Below, in pieces: positions 10,417-20,075 of a stretch of DNA of 64,000 nucleotides. The DNA is from Thiobacillus sp. (GTDB lineage Bacteria; Pseudomonadota; Gammaproteobacteria; Burkholderiales; Thiobacillaceae). The stretch covers positions 1 through 64,000 of the forward strand of contig JAUXVT010000006.1 in assembly GCA_030680405.1 (NCBI GenBank), read 5' to 3'. Position numbers and translations under genes: made by a program. A model generated the notes under the pieces. That model worked only from the letters and a program-made list of their open reading frames with translations. It searched no databases and was not told the DNA's origin. The stretch's first letter is position 1. The number at the start of each line of letters is the position of its first letter.

Positions 10417-10809
10417 TTATGCGCGCGCACTCGCGTGCTCGCGCACCGCTGTCAGCAGCGTGTCCTTGGTAAAAGGCTTGGTCAGATACTGATCCGACCC
10501 CACCATGCGACCGCGCGCACGGTCGAACAGGCCGTCCTTGGACGACAGCATGATGACCGGCGTGGCGCGGTACCTGGCGTTGCGCTTGATCAGCGAACAG
10601 GTCTGGTAGCCGTCGAGTCGCGGCATCATGATGTCGACGAACACCACGTCCGGTTCGTGATCGGTGATTTTTGACAGCGCATCGAAGCCATCCTGTGCCA
10701 GAATGACTTCGCAGCCCGCCTGATTCAGAAATATTTCTGCGCTGCGGCGTATGGTGTTGCTGTCATCGATGATCATCACCTTGACGCCTTTCAATGCTTC
10801 GTTGTCCAC
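10417..10809 (-). CDS. pilG: PilG, single-domain response regulator
   Basis: This 130-aa receiver has Asp15-Asp16 (IIDDSNTIRRSAE), phospho-acceptor Asp59 (VVFVDIMMPRLDG) and Lys in YLTKPF. I chose the GTG start at 10809 because GGAG lies seven bases upstream and the resulting N-terminus matches the family. The longer ATG start at 10851 would add 14 residues with no support. PilG is the first gene of the Pil-Chp operon and is the output that stimulates pilus extension in studied species. Confidence 0.92.
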   Translation of the reverse strand: MDNEALKGVKVMIIDDSNTIRRSAEIFLNQAGCEVILAQDGFDALSKITDHEPDVVFVDIMMPRLDGYQTCSLIKRNARYRATPVIMLSSKDGLFDRARGRMVGSDQYLTKPFTKDTLLTAVREHASARA

Positions 10810-10940
10810 ACGCTTTCTCCACCAGGATCTCGGGTCCGCAGCACCTGCCACACACCCTGTGTGCTAACCATTACGGCAACGGTTCAGGCTTCTTTAGTGT
10901 TTGCCACCGTCAGCGCGCACACACTTTTCGACCGGCAAAT

Positions 10941-10970
10941 AAAAAGGGCGCTGCAATGCAACGCCCCCTT
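10941..10970 (-). terminator. Terminator downstream of the secreted-protein gene
   Basis: An imperfect ten-base stem (GGGCGCTGCA / TGCAACGCCC, one mismatch) has an A-run on its left side, which becomes a U-run in leftward transcripts. It lies 24 bases past the stop codon at 10994. Confidence 0.7.
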
Positions 10971-10993
10971 TCCAGTCCGCGCAAGCCGCAGCC

Positions 10994-11896
10994 TTACTGC
11001 CAGGAGTCTCCGCTGGACTTCTTTTCAACGCCTGCAACGGCACCCATGGTCTCGATAATGGCGTTTGGCAGGGACGAAATGCGCATGAACTGTCCCATCC
11101 CCACATCCGGGAAGGCCAGGGCAATGCGGAAACGGCCATGCGGCGAACCCACCTCATTGTCGACCACGTAAATCTCGTAAGGCAGACCCGCGATGTTGTC
11201 CTGCATGTCGATTTTCCTGATCCATTCGCCATCGCTGCTACCGCTGTCGTTCATCGCCACCCCGAACACGGCCAGCTTGCGGTCAGGCATGACGACTTCG
11301 TAGACCTTGGTCGTCTTGCCGGCACCTTTGGCCAGATTCTCACGCACGGTCTTCAGCGCCTCGGCAAAGCTGTCGTACTCGGCCAGCTTGTTCTTCGGCG
11401 AATCCAGGCGCTCCATGCCGATCATGTAGCGGTAATGGGTCAGGTTGCCGGGCGCTTCGTCCCCGCCCTGCCCTTTGCCCGCACCCAGTGTGTCCTGCAA
11501 ACGCGCCTGCAGCGCCTTGACCGCCGACTCCTTCTTGTCAAAGGCCTTGCGAAAATAGGCGCGATACCAGTAATCCGGGTTGGTATAGGCGACACTGCCG
11601 TCCGCCTTCACCCCCACGCGGATCGCCGCCCCCAGTACGGCAGGGCCGCCCACCGACCCTACTTCGCCGAGCATGGCATCGTCGGTGGCTGTCACCACCC
11701 CATACCCCGCCAAGCTTTTGGGGAAATACTTGCCGACCACCTTGAAGCCGCCATTCTTGAGTTTGGTCTCGACTGCCGCCGCCACTGCCTGCACGTTGCC
11801 GCCTGCGACCGAATCCCCCTGGATATAAGGGGAAACCGCCCACACGCTGGCCGAAAAAGCAAGCAGGGCCCACGTTGAAATCCACCACAAAATCAT
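10994..11896 (-). CDS. Secreted protein of unknown function, 300 aa
   Basis: It starts with a short hydrophobic signal sequence (MILWWISTWALLAFSASVWA) ending in a plausible signal peptidase site, preceded by the strong ribosome site AAGGAG. The mature part is soluble with no cysteine and has a region VETKLKNGGFKVVGKYFP that resembles the start of DUF302-like folds, but the match is too weak to assign. It lies upstream of pilG in the same direction, separated by a terminator, so it is probably a separate transcript. Function unknown; a periplasmic location is inferred. Confidence 0.7.
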   Translation of the reverse strand: MILWWISTWALLAFSASVWAVSPYIQGDSVAGGNVQAVAAAVETKLKNGGFKVVGKYFPKSLAGYGVVTATDDAMLGEVGSVGGPAVLGAAIRVGVKADGSVAYTNPDYWYRAYFRKAFDKKESAVKALQARLQDTLGAGKGQGGDEAPGNLTHYRYMIGMERLDSPKNKLAEYDSFAEALKTVRENLAKGAGKTTKVYEVVMPDRKLAVFGVAMNDSGSSDGEWIRKIDMQDNIAGLPYEIYVVDNEVGSPHGRFRIALAFPDVGMGQFMRISSLPNAIIETMGAVAGVEKKSSGDSWQ

Positions 11897-12059
11897 AACC
11901 GTCTCCTTTATTGAATATTATTTAACCCCCGTCCGACCGTACCATTGACAGACCGCCTCGTGGGGTGGCCGCGATTCTATGGTCAAATACGCGCTCCACC
12001 AACGTCCTGTCGCGCGTTCCCGCACTTTCTTGAGCGCGCACAAGTAAAAACACCAGGCG

Positions 12060-12242
12060 TTAAAACGCCACCATCTCGAAATCGTCCTTGCGCGCCCCGC
12101 AATCCGGGCAGGTCCAGTTGATCGGCACGTCCTCCCAACGCGTGCCGGGCGGAATCCCGTCGTCGGGCGCACCGGTTTCCTCGTGATAAATGTAGCCGCA
12201 GATCAGGCACATCCAGCTTTTGTATTCGGCGGTATCAGACAT
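12060..12242 (-). CDS. Rubredoxin
   Basis: This is a 60-aa one-iron electron carrier. Two CxxC knuckles bind the iron: Cys12/Cys15 (MCLICGYIY) and Cys45/Cys48 (TCPDCGARK). The spacing, the WEDVP segment and the terminal DFEMV are classic for the family. It is transcribed divergently from thiD with about 53 bases between starts. Rubredoxins in this group of bacteria usually serve oxygen or peroxide detoxification or haem/alkane redox steps; nothing here picks the partner. Confidence 0.95.
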   Translation of the reverse strand: MSDTAEYKSWMCLICGYIYHEETGAPDDGIPPGTRWEDVPINWTCPDCGARKDDFEMVAF

Positions 12243-12295
12243 GGGAATTCGGGGAATCGGCTAAAATTGGAGCTTGATTTTAAAGCAGTGACGCC

Positions 12296-13138
12296 ATGCC
12301 CTCTATTTTCGTCCCCAAACCCACGCCGCCGCTGGTGCTCTGCTTTGCCGCGTCCGATCCGACCGGCGGCGCGGGCATCCAGGCCGACCTGCTGACGCTG
12401 GCCAGCATGGGCTGCCACCCACTGTCGGTCATCACCGCGATTACGGTGCAGGACACCGCCAGGGTCGACGAAGTGCTGGCAATCGACGCCGAATGGGTGA
12501 TGGATCAGGCGCGCATGCTGCTTGAAGACGTTCCGGTGGCTGCGTTCAAACTCGGCATGCTAGGCAGCCCCGAGTCGATGGCGGTCATCGCCGAAATCCT
12601 CGCCGACTATCCGGACATCCCGGTTATCCTCGACCCGGTGCTGGCGTCCGGACGCGGCGACGAACTCGCCACCGACGACATGATCTCTGCGATGCGCGAC
12701 CTGCTGATCCCGCAGACCAGCATTCTCACGCCCAACAGCCACGAAGCGCGCCGGCTGGCGCTGTTCGAGTCGGACGAGGACGACATGGACCTCGCCGCCT
12801 GCGCCGCACACCTGACCGGTCTCGGCTGCGAATACGTGCTCATCACCGGCACCCACGAAGCCACGCCGCGCGTGCTGAACAGCCTGTACGACGCCAACGG
12901 CCACGTGCAGACCGATGCCTGGGACCGCCTGCCCGGCAGTTATCACGGTTCCGGCTGCACGCTCGCCTCGGCCATCGCAGCTGCCCTGGCTTATGGCCAG
13001 GACGTGCCGACTGCGGTGCGCGATGCACAACATTTCACCTATGAAACGCTCAAGGCCGCCTTCCGCCCGGGCATGGGGCAATACATTCCCGAACGTTTCT
13101 TCTGGGCACAGGATGCGCAGACGGAAGGCAATGCCTGA
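12296..13138 (+). CDS. thiD: ThiD, hydroxymethylpyrimidine/phosphomethylpyrimidine kinase
   Basis: This 280-aa ribokinase-fold enzyme performs the two phosphorylations of HMP for thiamine synthesis. Visible motifs are DPTGGAGIQAD near the N-terminus (substrate binding), LTPNSHEARRL in the middle and the GSGCTLASAIAA anion-hole and catalytic motif near residue 220. It lies 8 bases upstream of thiE, and thiE touches hemL, so the run thiD-thiE-hemL is probably one operon. It has about 15 extra residues at the N-terminus before the Rossmann-like strand LVLCFAA. Confidence 0.93.
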   Translation: MPSIFVPKPTPPLVLCFAASDPTGGAGIQADLLTLASMGCHPLSVITAITVQDTARVDEVLAIDAEWVMDQARMLLEDVPVAAFKLGMLGSPESMAVIAEILADYPDIPVILDPVLASGRGDELATDDMISAMRDLLIPQTSILTPNSHEARRLALFESDEDDMDLAACAAHLTGLGCEYVLITGTHEATPRVLNSLYDANGHVQTDAWDRLPGSYHGSGCTLASAIAAALAYGQDVPTAVRDAQHFTYETLKAAFRPGMGQYIPERFFWAQDAQTEGNA

Positions 13139-13146
13139 TTTTCGCC

Positions 13147-13797
13147 ATGCCTAAATTCCCTGTAGCCAAATTCCCTGGCGGCGTGTACGCCATCACCCCC
13201 GAAACCGCAGACACCGAACATTTGCTGATGCAGGTCGAAGCGGCGCTGGCGGGTGGCGTGGCCGCCGTGCAATACCGCGACAAATCGGACGATGTGGCGC
13301 GCCGCCACGAACAGGCGAGCGAACTGGTCGCGCTATGCCGCCAATTCAACGTGCCGCTGATCGTCAACGACGACCTGCGGCTGGCCGATTTATGTGATGC
13401 CGACGGCGTGCATCTGGGGCGCGACGACAGCAACCTGCGCGAAGCGCGCATCATTCTCGGCCGTGACAAGCTCGTCGGCGCATCGTGCTACCAAAGCCTC
13501 GAACTGGCGTTGGCAGCACAGGCCGCCGGCGCCGACTATGTCGCCTTCGGCAGCTTCTTTCCGTCGCCCACCAAGCCGGCTGCCGGACGGGCGAGTCTCG
13601 ATTTATTGCGCAACGCCACACCGCTCATTCACGTGCCGCTGGTGGCCATTGGCGGCATCACGCTGGCCAACGCACCGCAACTGCTGGATGCCGGCGCCGA
13701 CAGCCTCGCCGTGCTCTCGGCCCTGTTCGACGCCCCCGACATCCGTGCCAGCGCGCACGACCTGAATCAACTGTTTGAAGCCGAACCTGAAGAGTGA
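13147..13797 (+). CDS. thiE: ThiE, thiamine-phosphate synthase
   Basis: This 216-aa TIM-barrel enzyme joins HMP-PP with thiazole phosphate. Family motifs are [29 protein letters not shown], the loop [11 protein letters not shown] and AIGGITLAN. Length is typical. Together with ThiD next to it, the window encodes the pyrimidine kinase and the coupling step; thiazole genes are not here. The stop codon lies just before the hemL start. Confidence 0.94.
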   Translation: MPKFPVAKFPGGVYAITPETADTEHLLMQVEAALAGGVAAVQYRDKSDDVARRHEQASELVALCRQFNVPLIVNDDLRLADLCDADGVHLGRDDSNLREARIILGRDKLVGASCYQSLELALAAQAAGADYVAFGSFFPSPTKPAAGRASLDLLRNATPLIHVPLVAIGGITLANAPQLLDAGADSLAVLSALFDAPDIRASAHDLNQLFEAEPEE

Positions 13798-13808
13798 CCG
13801 CCCCAATC

Positions 13809-15098
13809 ATGAAACCAGCCATGACCCGCAACGAACAACTTTTCGAACAATCGCAAAAAGTCATCCCCGGTGGGGTGAATTCCCCGGTGCGCGCCTTCAG
13901 GAGCGTCGGCGGCACCCCGGTGTTCTTCAGCCGCGCGAAAGGCGCGCGCGTGTGGGACGCCGACGGCCGTGAATACATCGATTACGTCGGCTCGTGGGGG
14001 CCGGCCATCCTCGGCCACGCGCACCCCGGCACCGTGAAGGCGGTGCAGGACGCCGCTGCCAATGGCCTGTCGTTCGGCGCGCCTTCCGAGGCCGAACTGG
14101 TCATCGCCACCCGCATTACGCAACTGCTGCCCAGCATCGAAAAGGTGCGCCTGGTGTCGTCCGGCACCGAGGCGACGATGAGCGCGATCCGTCTCGCGCG
14201 CGGCTTCACCGGGCGCAGCAAGTTCATCAAGTTCGAAGGCTGCTACCACGGCCACGCCGACTTCCTGCTGGTGAAAGCGGGCTCTGGCGCACTCACCTTC
14301 GGCAACCCCACCTCGGCCGGGGTGCCGCCGGAAGTCGTGGCGCAGACCTTGGTGCTCGATTACAACGATGTCGCCGGACTGGAACGCACCTTTGCCGCAA
14401 TCGGCAACGAGATCGCCTGCATCATCGTCGAACCGTTTGCCGGCAACATGAACCTGGTCAAGCCGACCGCTGAATTCATGGCCGCGATGCGCCGACTGTG
14501 CGACGCACACGGCGCGCTGCTGATTTTCGACGAGGTGATGACCGGCTTCCGTGTCGATCTGGGCGGCGCACAAAAGCTGCTCGGCATCCGCCCCGATCTG
14601 ACCACGCTCGGCAAGGTCATCGGTGGCGGCATGCCGGTGGGTGCCTTCGGCGGACGCGCCGACGTGATGGACAAGCTCGCTCCCATGGGCCCGGTGTATC
14701 AGGCGGGTACGCTGTCAGGCAACCCCGTTGCGGTCGCTGCCGGACTCGCCACCCTCAAGGCCGTCAGCGAACCGGGATTTTATGCGCGGCTCGCCGCCTC
14801 CACCCAGCGGCTGGTCAAGGGGCTGACGGCAGCCGCCGCGGACGCCGGCGTCACCTTCTGCGCCGATTCGGTCGGCGGCATGTTCGGCCTGTATTTCGCT
14901 GCCAGGCCGCCGGCGAGCTTTGCCGAGGTCATGCAGTGCGACAAGGAAGCATTCAACCGCTTTTTCCACGCCATGCTGGATCGCGGTTTCTACCTTGCGC
15001 CGTCGGCGTTTGAAGCGGGCTTCGTCTCCGCCGCGCACACCGACGCCGACATCGACGCCACGGTGGAAGCCGCGCGCGCCATATTCAAGGCCCTATGA
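13809..15098 (+). CDS. hemL: HemL, glutamate-1-semialdehyde 2,1-aminomutase
   Basis: This PLP enzyme converts glutamate-1-semialdehyde to 5-aminolevulinate, the first committed haem precursor. The PLP lysine lies in [18 protein letters not shown]. Other family motifs are [28 protein letters not shown] and [10 protein letters not shown]. The ATG at 13809 is taken as start; ATG 13821 (MTRNEQLF) is equally possible and matches most homologues, and a GTG at 13794 would overlap the thiE stop. The stop overlaps the next gene start by four bases. The rest of the haem pathway (hemCDXY) is near 21.8-25.8 kb. Confidence 0.95.
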   Translation: MKPAMTRNEQLFEQSQKVIPGGVNSPVRAFRSVGGTPVFFSRAKGARVWDADGREYIDYVGSWGPAILGHAHPGTVKAVQDAAANGLSFGAPSEAELVIATRITQLLPSIEKVRLVSSGTEATMSAIRLARGFTGRSKFIKFEGCYHGHADFLLVKAGSGALTFGNPTSAGVPPEVVAQTLVLDYNDVAGLERTFAAIGNEIACIIVEPFAGNMNLVKPTAEFMAAMRRLCDAHGALLIFDEVMTGFRVDLGGAQKLLGIRPDLTTLGKVIGGGMPVGAFGGRADVMDKLAPMGPVYQAGTLSGNPVAVAAGLATLKAVSEPGFYARLAASTQRLVKGLTAAAADAGVTFCADSVGGMFGLYFAARPPASFAEVMQCDKEAFNRFFHAMLDRGFYLAPSAFEAGFVSAAHTDADIDATVEAARAIFKAL

Positions 15099-16162
15099 AC
15101 GACGAACTCTCTCCCGAAGACGAACTGCGGCTCAACGTCCTGTTCAACACCGAAATCAAGGCCATCCGCATCGACGAATCGAACATGACGCTGTGGGCGC
15201 TGACGCCGCAGGGTGAAGCCAGCGTGCCGCTGAAACCCAACGAGCGCGCCGACCGCTATCTGAAGCGCGTACGCGAGCAACTGTCCGGCCACGCCCTCGG
15301 TTCGCCCGGCGGTTATCCCGTCCATCTGACGCGCTGGACGCGGCAGTCGCAGGCCGGGTTGTCGATCCAGCATCTGGCGCAATTACTGTTGATCGCCGAG
15401 GAGGAAGCCGTGGTGGCGGTAGTGCATTCGCCCGCACTCACCGATGAACTGGCGCGCTACGCGTGGTGGTGCATGCCGACCCTCGAGAACGCGCGGCTGA
15501 TGCTGATGCGCGACGTGGTGTGCCGGGGCAGCATGGGGCGCACCCTTACTGAATTCCTGGTCGAACACCTGGCGTTCTTGCATGAGGACGACGTCGGCAT
15601 TCTCGATACGGTCGCGGTGATGCTGCACTCGGGCGTGCTCACCGATGCCGAGCGGCTGGCGATCTGGAAACGCGGCAGCAGCCGCAATTCGTATTACGTC
15701 GCCTTCCTCGAATTGCAGCCGGACACGCTGCCCAACCCGCGTCCCGTGCGCGCCGATCACGCCAGCATGCCGGTTTTCGCCGACAACCCTTACAGCGTTA
15801 TGCTGGAAAAAGCGCTGTCAGCACAGGGGCAGACCTTCCTCGCCACCACCGCACTGATCCTCGATCGCCCGGAAATCCAGGAAGTGGTCAACCACACCCT
15901 GGATGCGCTGGCACAGTGGTGCGCGCCCTTGCGCCAGGCCGACGAGGCCGCGCGCAGCGCAGCCCGCGAGGCCTTGCTCGACGCGGCGCCGCAGTTTGCA
16001 TCCGACTGCGCCGCGCTCGACGCGCTGGCTGCGGTGGACGCCGACAGCGTGCGACCGATCTTTCTCAAGACCTCCGCGATCGGCTCGCTGATGCGGCGCA
16101 AGATTCAGCCCATCGTCACCCCGCTGCTAGACAGCATCGCGGTACTGCGGCGTCAGCCGTAA
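15095..16162 (+). CDS. dsrS: DsrS-like protein (sulfur oxidation accessory), 355 aa
   Basis: This soluble cytoplasmic protein has no signal peptide or cofactor motif. Segments such as [38 protein letters not shown] and [16 protein letters not shown] match what I recall of DsrS, a protein of unknown biochemical role encoded with the reverse dissimilatory sulfite reductase genes of sulfur oxidisers. The start overlaps the hemL stop by four bases (ATGA), so translation is coupled. No other dsr gene is in the window. If the assignment is wrong it remains a conserved hypothetical in the hemL operon. Confidence 0.6.
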   Translation: MNDELSPEDELRLNVLFNTEIKAIRIDESNMTLWALTPQGEASVPLKPNERADRYLKRVREQLSGHALGSPGGYPVHLTRWTRQSQAGLSIQHLAQLLLIAEEEAVVAVVHSPALTDELARYAWWCMPTLENARLMLMRDVVCRGSMGRTLTEFLVEHLAFLHEDDVGILDTVAVMLHSGVLTDAERLAIWKRGSSRNSYYVAFLELQPDTLPNPRPVRADHASMPVFADNPYSVMLEKALSAQGQTFLATTALILDRPEIQEVVNHTLDALAQWCAPLRQADEAARSAAREALLDAAPQFASDCAALDALAAVDADSVRPIFLKTSAIGSLMRRKIQPIVTPLLDSIAVLRRQP

Positions 16163-16165
16163 ACC

Positions 16166-16191
16166 CGCTGGGACGTGTCAACGTCCCAGCG
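16166..16191. terminator. Stem-loop between convergent genes
   Basis: A perfect 11-bp stem with loop GTCA lies just after the dsrS-like stop and overlaps the dsbD stop codon. It has no T-run on either side, so termination activity is uncertain. Confidence 0.5.
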
Positions 16192-18460
16192 CCGAATCGA
16201 TACTCGACAAGAACTTGTCGGTTTTCTCGAAGCCGATCACCTTGAAATCCGACTGCACGCCGGCACGGTTCCAGAAAATCAGGCCGGGCGGCCCGAACAG
16301 GCTGAAGCGCTTGAGCAGCGCCTTGTCGGCGTCGGTGTTGGCAGTGACGTCAGCCTTCAGCAGCACCACGCTTTGCAACCGCGCCTGCACCTTGGGATCG
16401 CTGAAAGTGAAGCGCTCCATTTCCTTGCACGACACGCACCAGTCTGCATAAAAGTCGAGCATCACCGCGCGGCCATCGGCCTTGGCCGCGGCCAGGTGCG
16501 CATCGAGCTCGGCGACATTCTTCACTTTTTCGAAGGCGAGGCCTGTCTGCTCGGCCGCCATTGCAGCACCGCCGGAGCCGCCCTTGAAAACGCTGCCCTT
16601 ATACACTTCTAGCGGCTGCAACAGGTCACGGCTGCCCGCCAGCATGCCGAGGAGGAGCGACAGGCCGCCGATCAGCAGTACCACGCCGAGCCCTTTCCAC
16701 AGACGCGCCCAGCCGGAAACTTTTTCCGGCAGCGGATCGAGCGCGTGCAGGTAGATCGCAGACGCGATCAGCAGCACCGCCCACAACAGCATGTTGACCC
16801 AGGCCGGGATGACCGGTGAGATCAGGTAGACGGCGATCGCCAGCATCAGCACGCCGAAGAAGTACTTCACCGCATTCATCCAGCCGCCGGCACGCGGCAG
16901 CAGGGCGCCCGCCGACAGGCCCACCAGCAACAGCGGCACGCCCATGCCGAGCGCCAGCACGAACAGTGCGACGCCGCCGAGCGTGGTGCTGCCGGTCTGT
17001 GCGATGAAAACGAGCGCGGCGGCCAGCGGCGGCGCCACACAGGGGCCGACGATGACGGCGGACAGCGCGCCCATGACGAAGACGCCGATGAAATTGCCGC
17101 CCTTCATCTTGTTGGACGCATCGGAAAATTTGCTCTGGATGAAGCTCGGCAGCTGGATTTCGAAGAAGCCGAACATCGACATCGCCAGCAGCACGAAGAC
17201 ACCCGCACCGATGCCGAGCGCCCACGGATTCTGCAGCGCGTTCGACAACAGCGTGCCGGACAGCGCCGCCGCCACGCCGGCCAGCGCGTAGGTGATCGCC
17301 ATGCCCAGCACATAGGCGAGCGAGAGCAGGAACCCGCTGGTCTTGGTCAGTTGCCTGCTCTGCCCGGCGATGATGCCCGACAGGATCGGGATCATCGGAA
17401 ACACGCAAGGGGTGAGCGCCAGCAGCAGGCCGAAGCCGAAGAAGGTGACGACCACCGCCCAGAAGCTGCCGCCCTTCAACACACGCTCGATACGCGAGGT
17501 ATCGGATTCACTGGCCGGCTCGGACGGGGCGCTGACCGCGGCAGCCGCCGTGGCAATGGCACCGCCATTTGAAATCAGGGAAAACTCGCGCGTGATCGGC
17601 GGGTAGCAGATGCCAACCGCCTCGTTACAACCCTGCCAGGTCGCTTCCAGCACCAGTTGTTCACCGGCGGCGAGCGCGCGCGACAAGGTTACGCTGGCGC
17701 CAAAATTCTGATGGTAGACCTCGGTGCGGCCAAAGCTCGGATCATCCTTGATGTCGCCCGACGGGGTGTTGAAGCTCGCCACCTTCACGTCGGCGGGTGA
17801 TTTGACGATAAAGGCGAGCTTGTCGCGGTACAGATAGGTGTCGGCGGTCAGCGTGTAATCGAGCTTGACTGTCTGTGCATCCGGCATCGCAGCCGTGACC
17901 AGGAAAGCCTCGTCCGGCGGCAGCAGTTTCGGCATGTCCATGCCACCGAGGCTGCGCAGGCTGTCCAGCGCAGAAGCGGATGCAGCGGGCGCGGCTACAG
18001 CGGCAGCGTCCAGCGCGGCCAGCTTGATCGATACACTCGCAGTTTGCGGGGTGTAACACAATCCGGCGTCGGCGCAGCCTTGCGAGGTGGCTGTCAGGGT
18101 GACCGAATTGGTACTTGGCGTGCGCTGGATCGGCAGCGTGATGCGCACGTCCTTGCGATAGGTTTCGACCTTGCCGAAGTTCTCGTCTTCCTTAACCTTG
18201 CCAGCCGGCAGTTGCGGTGTGCCAAGCGTTGCGCCGACAACCTCGAACTTGAACTTGTCGCGGTACATGTAATAGCCGTCGGCAATCTGCCAGCGCGCTT
18301 CCAGCGTGTTGGCATCGAGCGAGCGCGCCGAGAACTTGAACGCGACTTCGGGGTCCAGGAATTCTTCGGCATGGGCCGCTGAAAAGAGCGCCACTTGAGA
18401 AAGCGCCAGCGCACCCCAAAGTAGGGGCAGTGCGTTGAGCAAACGAATCCACTTAATCAT
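16178..18460 (-). CDS. dsbD: DsbD, thiol:disulfide interchange protein with a duplicated N-terminal domain
   Basis: This inner-membrane protein carries electrons from cytoplasmic thioredoxin to periplasmic thiol proteins. The 760-aa chain has a signal peptide (cleavage near AHA-EEF), then two tandem DsbD-alpha immunoglobulin-like domains: Cys129/Cys135 (GCADAGLCYTP) and Cys278/Cys285 (GCNEAVGICYPP). An eight-helix membrane domain follows with the redox cysteines in TPCVFPM and GPCVAPP. The C-terminal thioredoxin domain has Cys675/Cys678 (DWCVSCKEME). E. coli DsbD has one alpha domain and about 565 residues, so the second one explains most of the extra length. The start overlaps the cutA stop by eight bases, so the two form an operon. 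Confidence 0.94.
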   Translation of the reverse strand: MIKWIRLLNALPLLWGALALSQVALFSAAHAEEFLDPEVAFKFSARSLDANTLEARWQIADGYYMYRDKFKFEVVGATLGTPQLPAGKVKEDENFGKVETYRKDVRITLPIQRTPSTNSVTLTATSQGCADAGLCYTPQTASVSIKLAALDAAAVAAPAASASALDSLRSLGGMDMPKLLPPDEAFLVTAAMPDAQTVKLDYTLTADTYLYRDKLAFIVKSPADVKVASFNTPSGDIKDDPSFGRTEVYHQNFGASVTLSRALAAGEQLVLEATWQGCNEAVGICYPPITREFSLISNGGAIATAAAAVSAPSEPASESDTSRIERVLKGGSFWAVVVTFFGFGLLLALTPCVFPMIPILSGIIAGQSRQLTKTSGFLLSLAYVLGMAITYALAGVAAALSGTLLSNALQNPWALGIGAGVFVLLAMSMFGFFEIQLPSFIQSKFSDASNKMKGGNFIGVFVMGALSAVIVGPCVAPPLAAALVFIAQTGSTTLGGVALFVLALGMGVPLLLVGLSAGALLPRAGGWMNAVKYFFGVLMLAIAVYLISPVIPAWVNMLLWAVLLIASAIYLHALDPLPEKVSGWARLWKGLGVVLLIGGLSLLLGMLAGSRDLLQPLEVYKGSVFKGGSGGAAMAAEQTGLAFEKVKNVAELDAHLAAAKADGRAVMLDFYADWCVSCKEMERFTFSDPKVQARLQSVVLLKADVTANTDADKALLKRFSLFGPPGLIFWNRAGVQSDFKVIGFEKTDKFLSSIDSALGR

Positions 18461-18776
18461 GTTTTTCAGTCTCCGTGGCCAGCCAGTCGAGATAGGCAGG
18501 CAGTCCGTGTGTTATGGGTGTGGCAATCAGTTCAGGTACATCGTAAGGATGCTGCGCGCGGACGATTTCTTCAACCCGCGGGTAGTTTGCCGCGGTGGTC
18601 TTGATCAGCAGCGGGATTTCCACCGCCGTCTCCACGCCCCCCTGCCAACGGTAGATGGAGCGGCACGCCGCCAAAACGTTCACGCACGCCGCCGCGCGGC
18701 TTTCGATCAACGCGTGCGCCAGTTTCTCGGCGCTCGCGACATCGGGTAAATTCGTCAAGACTAACAAAGGTTCCAT
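18453..18776 (-). CDS. cutA: CutA-family divalent ion tolerance protein
   Basis: This 107-aa trimeric ferredoxin-like-fold protein has the family marks ESRAAACVNVLAACRSIYRWQGG, LIKTTAANYPRVEEIV and HPYDVPELIATPI. CutA proteins have been linked to copper tolerance and dsbD/dipZ, which matches the neighbour here. It is upstream of and overlaps dsbD. It is divergent from fxsA with only three bases between the start codons, so the two promoters must lie within each other's coding regions. Confidence 0.93.
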   Translation of the reverse strand: MEPLLVLTNLPDVASAEKLAHALIESRAAACVNVLAACRSIYRWQGGVETAVEIPLLIKTTAANYPRVEEIVRAQHPYDVPELIATPITHGLPAYLDWLATETEKHD

Positions 18777-18779
18777 GTC

Positions 18780-19187
18780 ATGCGCTTTGGTTGGATTGTG
18801 CTACTGCTGCTGTCGTTTCCGGTTCTGGAAGCCATCGGCATTTTCTGGGTGGCCAGCGCCATCGGCGGCTGGGTGCTATTGTGGTTGCTGCTGGCGGCCG
18901 TTGCCGGGGTCATGCTGATTCGCGTCGAGCGTGTCGCCTGGGGCGCGCGCCTGCTGTTTTCGGTGCAGTCGGGCGCGCATCCATTGGCCGCGCTGTTCGC
19001 CAGCGGGCGTATTCTCCTCGCGGGCGGCTTGCTTGTCTTCCCCGGTTTCATCAGCGATGCCATCGCGCTGGTGCTGTTGCTGATCCCCGGCACCTGGGGT
19101 CGTCGCACGCCGGACCCGCTGCGTCCGGCGAATGACGACGTGCTGGATGGCGAATTCAAACGCGAGCCGGACGATCTGCTGCGTTAA
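18780..19187 (+). CDS. fxsA: FxsA family membrane protein
   Basis: This small 135-aa protein has up to four hydrophobic segments: residues 2-22, 24-44, a third near 65-80 and a fourth (AIALVLLLIPGTWG). The order RFGWIVLLLLSFPVLEAIGIFWVA and the GRILLAGGLLVFPGFISDA motif are typical of FxsA, which suppresses F-plasmid exclusion of phage T7 in E. coli. Its normal role is unknown. Its TAA abuts the convergent stop of the next gene directly, leaving no intergenic base. Confidence 0.9.
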   Translation: MRFGWIVLLLLSFPVLEAIGIFWVASAIGGWVLLWLLLAAVAGVMLIRVERVAWGARLLFSVQSGAHPLAALFASGRILLAGGLLVFPGFISDAIALVLLLIPGTWGRRTPDPLRPANDDVLDGEFKREPDDLLR

Positions 19188-20075
19188 TTAAAACAGCTTC
19201 ATTTGTCCGCGCGCCTGTTTGATTTCGCGCAGCAGATCATCGGAAGTCGGGTAGCGGTATTTCAATCGCAATTCGCGCGTGGTGCGTGCGTTCGACAGCT
19301 GGCGCGACTCGCGCAGAAACGACAGCAAGGCCTCTGACAGCACCTTTTCCGCCTCGGCACGGTTCACCCGTGGCGGGCGCGGCAAATTGAACGCATCAGC
19401 GCAGCTGTCGAACCAGTCGCCCATTTTCAGCGGATGCGCATCCACCGCATGGTAGATGCGTTGCGAACGCCCGCGGAACAGTGCCGCCCACGCCAGTCGA
19501 GCCAGATCGTCGGCGTGGATGTGGTTGGTGTAGCTGTCGTCCTGCGCAATCAGCGCGGGGGTGCCGCGCTTGATGCGCTCCAGCGGCAGGCGATCGGCTG
19601 CATAAATGCCGGGCGCACGCAGGATGCTCACCTGCACCCGCAGCGCTTCGCCCCAGGCGCGCAGTTGGCGCTCGGCATCGACTCGCCGCACCGCGCGGAC
19701 ATTCGCGGGTGCCACCAGGCGCGTTTCGCTCACCCAGTTGCCACCGCAATCGCCGTACACGCCGCTGGTGCTGATATACACCAGCGCGCCCGGCTTGCCC
19801 CGCCGCGTCAGCGCATGCAGAAGATGCGCCGTGCGCGGATCGGTTTTGCCTTCGTTGGGCGGCGGCGCGAAGTGGAACACGCCATCGACGCGCGGCAGCC
19901 GTTTCAGCCTGGCCGGGTCGTCGAGGTCGCCGACGTACGGCGTCACGCCGAGCGCGCGCAACTCGGCGGCGCGTTCGGGCCGGCGGATCATGCCGATGAA
20001 TTCAGCCTGTCCGGCATAACGCTTCACCAACCGCTCGGCGACATCGCCAAACCCCACTATCAAGATCTTTTTCAT
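19188..20075 (-). CDS. SDR-family NAD(P)-dependent epimerase-like protein
   Basis: This 295-aa extended short-chain dehydrogenase begins with MKKILIVGFGDVAERL, a Rossmann nucleotide-binding turn of the atypical GxGxxA type. Further motifs are VYISTSGVYGDCGG, with the active-site Ser/Tyr region, and SILRAPGIYAADRLPLERI. It resembles E. coli YeeZ more than sugar epimerases because the catalytic YxxxK is not obvious. Substrate unknown. It stands alone, convergent with fxsA and divergent from the reductase at 20171. Confidence 0.8.
   Translation of the reverse strand: MKKILIVGFGDVAERLVKRYAGQAEFIGMIRRPERAAELRALGVTPYVGDLDDPARLKRLPRVDGVFHFAPPPNEGKTDPRTAHLLHALTRRGKPGALVYISTSGVYGDCGGNWVSETRLVAPANVRAVRRVDAERQLRAWGEALRVQVSILRAPGIYAADRLPLERIKRGTPALIAQDDSYTNHIHADDLARLAWAALFRGRSQRIYHAVDAHPLKMGDWFDSCADAFNLPRPPRVNRAEAEKVLSEALLSFLRESRQLSNARTTRELRLKYRYPTSDDLLREIKQARGQMKLF

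Noticed and set aside
11918-12210. Short leftward frames between the secreted protein gene and rubredoxin
   Set aside because: They overlap rubredoxin in other frames; no ribosome site or motif.
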